Shown: positions 27,401-36,400 of the stretch, in pieces | How positions within the stretch are numbered: the stretch's first letter is position 1 | How the letters are laid out: each line of letters starts with the position of its first letter | From: Elmis aenea | Lineage: Eukaryota > Arthropoda > Insecta > Coleoptera > Elmidae | NCBI GenBank assembly: GCA_947652605.1 | Contig: OX393577.1 | Coordinates: 31,871,466 to 31,935,465 of the forward strand | Direction: 5' to 3' | DNA: 64,000 nucleotides | The notes under the pieces: model-generated | Databases searched by the model: none | What the model was told of the DNA's origin: nothing | The model's input: only the letters and a program-made list of their open reading frames with translations | Program-made: the position numbers and the translations under genes

Positions 27401-30400
27401 AATGCGTTTTATGAGGAATTGTTCGCAGGAATATTTATGTAATAGGGAATTATTGTGGGAGATGGAATTGGTGGTTTTAGTATATCGTTGGTTGAGGATT
27501 GTTAATTTGAATGAAGTGCAGTTATAGGTAATGAAATATTATTGATTACTAGAGATAAGGCGGTTGCGAAATGTACTGACTTTTACGGGACACCAAAATT
27601 AACGCGTATTACTTGATAACATTTCGAAATATAGCCAAATAGCACGACTCCGTGGGTTCCCTGTCAAACTAGCCGAAACTAGTGAAGAGAACTCCGACCA
27701 AAGTCGCGAAACGGATTCCCCTTGAAGCAGTAAAAACCACTAAGGAGCTCACGTAATTCAGGGTGATCGAAATTTAGAAATCCACCAAAGGAGTTCCCGT
27801 CCGGCCGACCAAGATCGGGGCGAGAACGTCGACTACGGTGGCGGAGGGTTATTACGGATTCCCCTTAAAGCGGTTAAGCCACCAAGGAGCTCACGTAATG
27901 AGTTGCAAGATATTCGCGAGTGGTTCGCCAAAAGTGAACCTCGATTTTTATGAAACATTGCTTTTTATACGCTTTTGTTGGATACCTGGCGGTCAATCCG
28001 CCTATTTTTTGGGATGGACAAATTGTGTAAGAGATGTTAAATAATTAGGGTGGATATTAGAATACATACATTCGTTAATTCGTTATTCAGATTTGTGTAT
28101 AATGGTGGGGTGATTTCTGAATCCGTTAGTTCGTCGCTTATTGGAGCTTCTCAAACTAAATAGTTTTCTAACAATTTTAACTTAAATTCTCCCCTCCATT
28201 AAACTTCGAAATCTGTTACTTGAAAACAAAATATACTAAACCAATGTAAAATCATATTAATTAATAACTGAAATTACTTATAATTTACATCTAATTGTAA
28301 TCAGTAATAAATAAAAATATCTGCACAAAATATGAATATTTAATAAATGGGAAATATTTATAATTCGCAACACAATAACTAGACAAACAAATGGACATCC
28401 CCTAAGAATGTTGAGCTTAGGGTTGCCAGATGCTATGGTTTGACCTGCATTCGTTTTCTTAGAATTCATAAAGACAAATTTATGGCACAACAAATCAGTC
28501 TACGCACATTTGGTCTAGCATTGGGAATTAGCACTTGACTCGGTCATTATTATAACCCTTGCATTGATAACGATTTTAAAAATGTTTTGTTTATTAAAAC
28601 AACGTGAGAAAATGTAAATAATATAACCTACACGCGTTTTTAAAACACATGTGGCTTTCTTTTAAATTTACGCGTTATTTATGGATTTCTACAAACAGAA
28701 AAATAACTTAATGATGTTACGCGAGTAAATATAAAAATTTGATTTTAATATATTAAATATTATCCTATATGCGACCATTACAGTATATTCTGTCGTTGTT
28801 TAGAATGAAAGTTGAAAGTTTATTAGAAATTAGCCAAATGTACTTATTATTATTTATTATAGTTATTACGCTCATTTTAGTTCAAAAAAACTGTGCCTTA
28901 TAAGTATTTTTATACTACAAAATTTAAAAAAAAGATTCCTTGATTAACTTAGCCGTACTTTTCTGGCTTATTTTGTTAAAAAAATCTAACTTTAAAGGCA
29001 TTGTGAGCAAAAAACATTTAAATGCTAGTCAGAACTCACCGAAGTGAAATTTGTCTTAAAAATTTTAAATAGATTTTCCACAAAACACATGAAATGTTTG
29101 ATGTTTTAAAATACTGTTTTACTATCCTTTACAGATATTATAATATTAATTAGAAGTTAAAATTACTATTGTAAATATTTTATGCACAAAATATATATTA
29201 GGAACTTTACCGGATTCGTTCTTTATAAATTGTTTTGTATAACGCTTTGGGGTGGCCTAGCGCTTTCTTAAATAAAACACAGTAAAATAACAAGAGTGCT
29301 TTTAATACAAAAGAATAATTAATTAGAACCCTACAATAATTACTTAAATAAACACGTGGTGTTGGTTATTTCTAGGCCTACTAATGTTTGCTGTATCATA
29401 GAGTTTGTGCCGGTATAATAAAATTCAATTAGTGGCGTTCCCGAGTTACTATCACGAAAGCGTTAAAATAAGTGATATTAAAATAGCTGAACATTGTTTA
29501 TGACTGATGTATGTACAATGAAAATGTATATGTATGTTTATAAACAGTCATTAAACTTACAATGAACCTCTATAGCTATCTAATTAATTCGGGCAAAATC
29601 AAATTACTACACACGCAAAAAGTAACGAGCGCGTAGTTTGCAATTTTAATGTAGTTGTGTAGTATGTTTGCACCGTATATTTAATATTCTGTATGTATCA
29701 GTATTACGGTTACTTTTCCTTATTCTCACGTATCAAGACTACTAACATCTTATTGCAATGCGTCATGGCATGCAATAACGGGCTTATAACTAATAGTGAA
29801 TGAGCCGCTCCCTTTTCTTAAACGAATGTTTATCTGTTTGCAGAACAACATTATGTGGCCGCTGACTCCAACAGTTCTTCGACCACCAAGTCTTTCGTTC
29901 CTTGCAAAGTATGCGGCGATAAAGCATCGGGATACCACTACGGGGTAACTTCGTGCGAAGGCTGCAAGGTAATTAAGAAATGTTAGTTTGTTTTAACACA
30001 CCCTACAGTAATACGTAAATACATACAAAAAAAACTCATCACGCACAGCATGCTTATTTTAATAAAATGTTGACAAATTCAAAGACTTGCTGTTTATATT
30101 GCGAATCAATCGATCTAATGAAAACACTGGCATTTCGTTGGAGTTCACTCTAAGAATTTGCGAAGACGAAATCGAATAAAATCTGCAAGGACTCATATTT
30201 TGCTCAAAGTATCTAAACTGAGCAAATTTAGGGAACATAATTGTTTACAGTTCATCGGAATATTAAAGCTCAACATCTGTCTCGCTGATTTAAAAAAGTT
30301 ACTGACTGTGTTAGAAATAAACGACATCGAATTATGTTAATAATTTACTTACAAATAACCGACAAGAAAAAAAGTACACATAAATCTTCATACTTTACCA

Positions 30401-33400
30401 GTCATGTTACTTATGGCAACGAAAAATCAAATGAAAAGTTAACCGACCATTAACCAGAAAGAGAAGGAAATTTATCTAATTTACTCTAATTAACTTAAAA
30501 CTCAAAATAAACGCAACAATGAGTACCTATAGGATACAGACAACAAATTTTATTTCATTTGGTTGTTATGTTACTTGTAATTACAGTATCTTCTTTGTGC
30601 GTATGTTATTTAAATTGTCTTATTATTTTTTTATTTGTTTTATTTTGAATTTATATGTAACTTATAGTTAGGTGTTATTAATTATAGTTTAGATTAATAT
30701 GTTACATAAAAGATATTTCTGGTTGTATTTTAAAATAAAAATATAGTTACATTTTTTGTGCATATATATTTTTTTTAATGAACAAAAGATGAAACTTCCT
30801 AAATAAAATTGAAGGTTTCAAATATGTTCAATTAAATGTTTACATTTATATGTATCTATCAGTCAATAACTTATTAGTATAAAAAAGTATTTGGATGCCA
30901 ATGAGAAATGAGTCTGCGACTGCGTCTTATATTGTGATATATTACCGCACATATTTAGACTCCACATATTGCTTACGGTAGCATAACCACAATATCAACT
31001 TTTTAACTTCCACTCCATTAATTCCCCTTCTATACATATAGGTACTATTGTTTTCAGAACTATTAAAAGGTACTTGATGCTTTATATTTTAACGGTACTG
31101 AAAGTGTTAACATTTCCGCTCTCCACAACTATGTGCAGTTTCACAGAACTCGTTTTTAACCATTCTTATTTCCTATCTTGCCATTCTTGGCCAAGCCTCT
31201 TCATCTCTTAAAAACACACGCTGCCTGTATATTGATGTTAATTTACTGCGATAATTATACGTTTTACAGCATATATGTGCAAGTCATGCATTCTTTCAGG
31301 GTTTCTTTAGAAGAAGCATTCAGAAGCAAATAGAATACCGGTGCCTACGGGATGGTAAATGTCTCGTTATTCGCTTGAACAGGAATCGATGTCAATATTG
31401 TCGTTTCAAGAAATGCCTAGCTGTAGGGATGTCTAGAGATTGTAAGTTGAATCAAATCGTAACGAACACATCTTGTTTAAGGTTGACGGAGCAATAGTGA
31501 AATAGTTGTGCACGCGGTTATTAAATCTAGGAAAAAGAAAACTATTAATCAGAAAAAGATTGAAAATAGCTGTTAAACAACATTGTATACTTCTTACTTA
31601 TTTATTTACAAGTACAACTTTTTCAGCAAATAAAATCAGTACCATTTTTACAGAGTGCAGTTCAGTATCCACAATTTTTAAATCTAATTTTTTATTGGAA
31701 TACATTTTATAACTTTAAAAAAAATGTACCAGTGAAAATTAAAAATTAACTCATATCCAAAAGTTGCGAACATCAATTTCAATACTTGATTTATGCAATT
31801 TGAGAAAAATACTATATTTAATTCTATTCTATTCGATTTCAGCCGTAAGATACGGCCGCGTGCCGAAGCGCTCTCGAGAACGCAGTACAGATGAAGCATC
31901 TCGAGTAACGACAACAGACGCTGACCAGTCAGACACTGAGAGCAAACAATTAGCCGTTTACGATATAATCTTAACAGTTTCTCAAGCACACCATGCCAAC
32001 TGCGGATATACGGAAGAACATACTAGAAATTTAGTTCGAAAACCTCTAACGCTTCCGCCTCAAGCGAGCCCAGATGATAATGAAGTAGCATCCTCAACAG
32101 CAGAATCGCTCGAACAACAGAAATGTTGGCTATGGCAACAATTTGCATCTAATGTAACCCCGTGTGTTCAAAGGGTCGTGGAATTCGCAAAAAGAATTCC
32201 AGGGTTTTGCGATTTAGGTCAAGACGATCAGCTTATATTAATTAAAATAGGTTTTTTCGAAATATGGCTTAGTCATGTAGCTCGGCTGACTACGAATACC
32301 TCTATGATGTTTGATGATGGAACGACGGTCACAAGACAGCAGCTAGAAATTATGTATGATGTAAGGATTTTCAAATTCATTTTGCTTAAAAACATATAAC
32401 AAATTAATTATGGCAAAACTACACATTTTTAGCGTTTCACAGTCATATTTGTCCGGCCAAAATTTTACACAAAACCAAAAATTAAGTTGGTATGATATTG
32501 CGGCAACCAACAGACCACCATTAAAGGGTTGGGAATTGTTGATTTACCACTTACGGTGTGATTTAGTTAGAGTGTCGCACCCGGATTTTAAGAGGAAACC
32601 CCTCAAATTTTATATTTTTGTTAATCGCGGGAAATTTTCCATAAAATAACGTAAAATATTTTTTCTGCGATGAAATATGTCAGACCGGCGATAGTCAACT
32701 TTTTTCTAAATTATACGATGTACTTTTTTTAAGTTATTCTGGTATGGAATTATATACTAAATCCTCTTATGCATTAAAAAATTAACATGCATAGAAAAAA
32801 ATTTCAGAAAAATGAGATTTAAAATTATTTATTATTTGACAACAAAAATTAACGGTAATATCTAAATACCAAATTTTAGTGTTTAAAATGATCAAACTGT
32901 CCACCATCCGCTGTTTCGTAGAAGGTTTAATTTCAGTGTAATGCTAACAATTTTTTTTTTTTTCAATTAAAAAGTATACTTATCTGAATTTACAAAACAA
33001 TATTTTTTTGAATTTTTGCGAGTGTTGTAAAGTTTTAAAATTTTCTGGTAGTCTTATTCAAGATTAATGATAATTCATTTAGGACACTGAAAATAATATG
33101 CAAAATTTTTATTTTTATTTATGGTCCTTTTAATTGCAAATCGTTCAAGATTTCTTCCATTTTTTGACAACAGTCATTTTTATTTTAATATTATTTAATG
33201 TAACTTTTGATCAACAATTTTTATATTATACTAGACGATTTACCCGGCGTTGCACGGGTGATTACAATTATCTTTTATCAATCACAGACTACTCGCGCTC
33301 GCGCCCGGCGGACGTTCCCTGACATTTAATTACAGACTACTGGCGCTCCGCGCTCGCGCTCGGCGGACTTTTCCGGCCGTTCCCGGGCATTTCCGGCCGT

Positions 33401-36400
33401 TCTTTATACGACGTTTGATCCGTCAGGTCCTAAATAGTAACTGTGCAAAATTTGGTCCCGATTGGTCAACGGACCTAGGATTCTATAGCGAACAAACAAA
33501 CAAACAAGCTCTTTTATATACAGGATGTCCCAGCCAAGACGAATTATTCGATAGCTCTGTTATTAGTAATAGAATTTAAAAAAGTTCAATATAAAAGTTG
33601 TTTGTAATCATTTACTACATAACCTAAAATTATTATTAACTATACACAGTGTTTTGTTTTTGCGCTCTGATACCAAACATAGTTTTTTTATATGGAACAC
33701 CCTGTATATTTTGTAATTTTTGGATGTAAAATTAAATTTTCTTTCAAAAATATTATAGGTTATTTATGTCTAAAATAAACCGTTTTTGAGTTATTGACGT
33801 TTTTTTGAAAATTTTGACAGATGCAGACCTTTATAAAAATATTTATATTTATTAACATAACAACACCAGAGCAATTTACTCTCGCAATTTATTAGACAAT
33901 AGTGTCATAATGATTGTTGATTGGTTAAACTTTTAAAATAATATACAGGGTGTTCGTTTTACTCGGTCCATTTCGCTAAACTTTAAACGCATGTAAGTAA
34001 TTTTTTTTAAATGGAACACCCTATATATTTTTACATTTTCTTGTAGAAAATTTAATTATCTTTCAAAGTTGTAAAGCATATTTTATGTCTAAATATAATA
34101 TTTTTGAAGTTATTTCGTTTCTTATGATTTTTTGCGAGTATTTTCGGTAGTAGCCTTTAAAAAATCAAAACAATTTGTATGAACTGTCAACCAAAACACT
34201 TAATCGGCACAATTTTTACTATTATGCCACTAAAAATCCATATTTTTTAAGAACTGTAGATACACAGCATTCTGGTGTTATTTGCTGCCATTTATGCTGT
34301 TTATCTACAACTTTTAAAAGAATATGGATTTTTAGTGGCATAATAATTTAAATTATGCCGATTAATTGTTCTGGTTGACAGTTCATACAAATTGTTTTGA
34401 ATTTTTAAAGGCTACTACCGATATTTTAGCTAAAACACTCGCAAAAAATCATAAGAAACGATATAACTTTAAAAATATTATATTTAGACATAAAACATGC
34501 TTAATAACTTTGAAAGATAATTAAATTTTCTACAAGAAAATGTAAAAATATATAGGGCGTTCCATTTAAAAAAAATTACTTACATGCGTTTAAAGTTTAC
34601 CGAAATGGGCCGAGTAAAACGAACACCCTGTATATTATTTTTAAAATGTAACTAGTCAACAATCACTATGACACTATTGTCTAATGAATTATCAGAGTAA
34701 ATTGCTTTGGTGTTGTTATGTTAATAACTATAAATATTTTTATAAAGGTCTGCATCTGTCAAAATTTAAAAAAAAAGTCAATAACTCAAAAACGGTTCAT
34801 TTTAGACATAAATAACTTATAATATTTTTGAAAGAAAATTTAATTTTACATCCAAAAATTACAAAATATACAGGGTGTTCCATATAAAAAAACTATGTTT
34901 GGTATCAGAGCGCAAAAACAAAACACTGTGTATAGTTGAAAATAATTTTAGGTTATGTAGTAAATGATTACAAACAACTTTTATATTGAACTTTTTTAAA
35001 TATTATTACTAATAACAGAGCTATCGAATAATTCGTCTTGGCTGGGACACCCTGTATACACTAGGGCACTAGGCGATTTATCCGGCGTTGCACGGGTAAT
35101 TAAAATTCTCTTTTATCAATCACAGACTACTCGCGCTCCGCGCTCGCTCCCGGCGGACGTTCTCAGACGTTCAATTACAGACTACTCGCGCTCGTGCTCG
35201 GCGGACGACGTTTGATCCGTTAGGTCCTAAATAGTAACTGTGCAAAATTTGGTCCCGATCGGCCAACGGACCTAGGATTCTATAGCGAACAAACAAACAC
35301 ACAAACAAGCTCTTTTATATATGTATATAGATTACACATTACATTACCTAAAAACAGTGTTAATTAGTACAAGTCAATATAACACTATACAGGGTGCCCA
35401 TTTTTCTAACCTGTTGTATGGGTAACTCCGTTAATATTAAAGATACAGAAACGTTTAAATTAGCAAATTTGTACAGAATTTAAAGGGAAATCTGATGCCA
35501 TTTTCAAATTTTACCTACGTCATCAACTTTAAGAAATATTTTGAAAAAACTGAAAGAGGTCGATTTTTTCAAACTTGAATATATCCATATGAGCTAGAAC
35601 AAAAATAAAAATTAGCTTTTATAGATATTTTTACGTACATTTTAAATATGTTAACGAAATTTTCATAGCATACGCTCGATTTCCGAGTTATAAGACAAAC
35701 TTGCATTTTTTTTTAAATGGAAGTCATAGTTGGCAGTGGCCTTATTAAAAACGTTATTTTTTTTTCGTTTCAATGATATAAGGTTTGTTATACTTTTCTC
35801 TTGTAGTTTTTTTTTTTAAATAACCAAAAATCATTTTACATGTTCACTGCCTACTAATAGATGGGAGTTATCCCGTGTTACTGTAACACTATTTTTTATT
35901 TAACTTACAACAAATTATTCTTACATCGTTGATTTATAAATTTTATGTATGTATACAGGGTGATTCAAATTCGAGGGCGATGGGTATCTCGCTTATTACT
36001 GAAGATAGAGGGTAGGTTTAAATTAGCCAAAGTTGCCAAATGTTATGCTCATCAATAATATCAAAACAGATTTCAAATATCAACGGTTTTTGAAAAAATG
36101 ACTTTTCGTTTTTTTGCTATAACTTTTGTATTTATAATATTTTTTTAAATCTGTAAAAAAATTTGCATGGCCACTTTTTACTTTTAATGGTGCCATCAAT
36201 TTTTTGCTGTGCCGATTCCGTTTTGTTTTATAGGAACTAACTTTTTAATTTCTTATGGGCGACAAACTTGATTTTCATTTAGTTAACTAGAAGTTTTTTT
36301 TTCTGATTTTAAAAATGTATTACATGATTATGTTATTTTCATAAACAACGTATTTATTTGAAAAAAGGTTTTCATTTATTCAACATGTCTAATAACTAGA

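Noticed and set aside
31764..32399. Long frame reading through intron 3 into E78 exon 4, as a possible E78B-like form without a DNA-binding domain
   Set aside because: The upstream extension starts with TTG and has no in-frame ATG before the acceptor; the stretch is hydrophobic intron sequence, and the clean splice at 31843 explains the frame.
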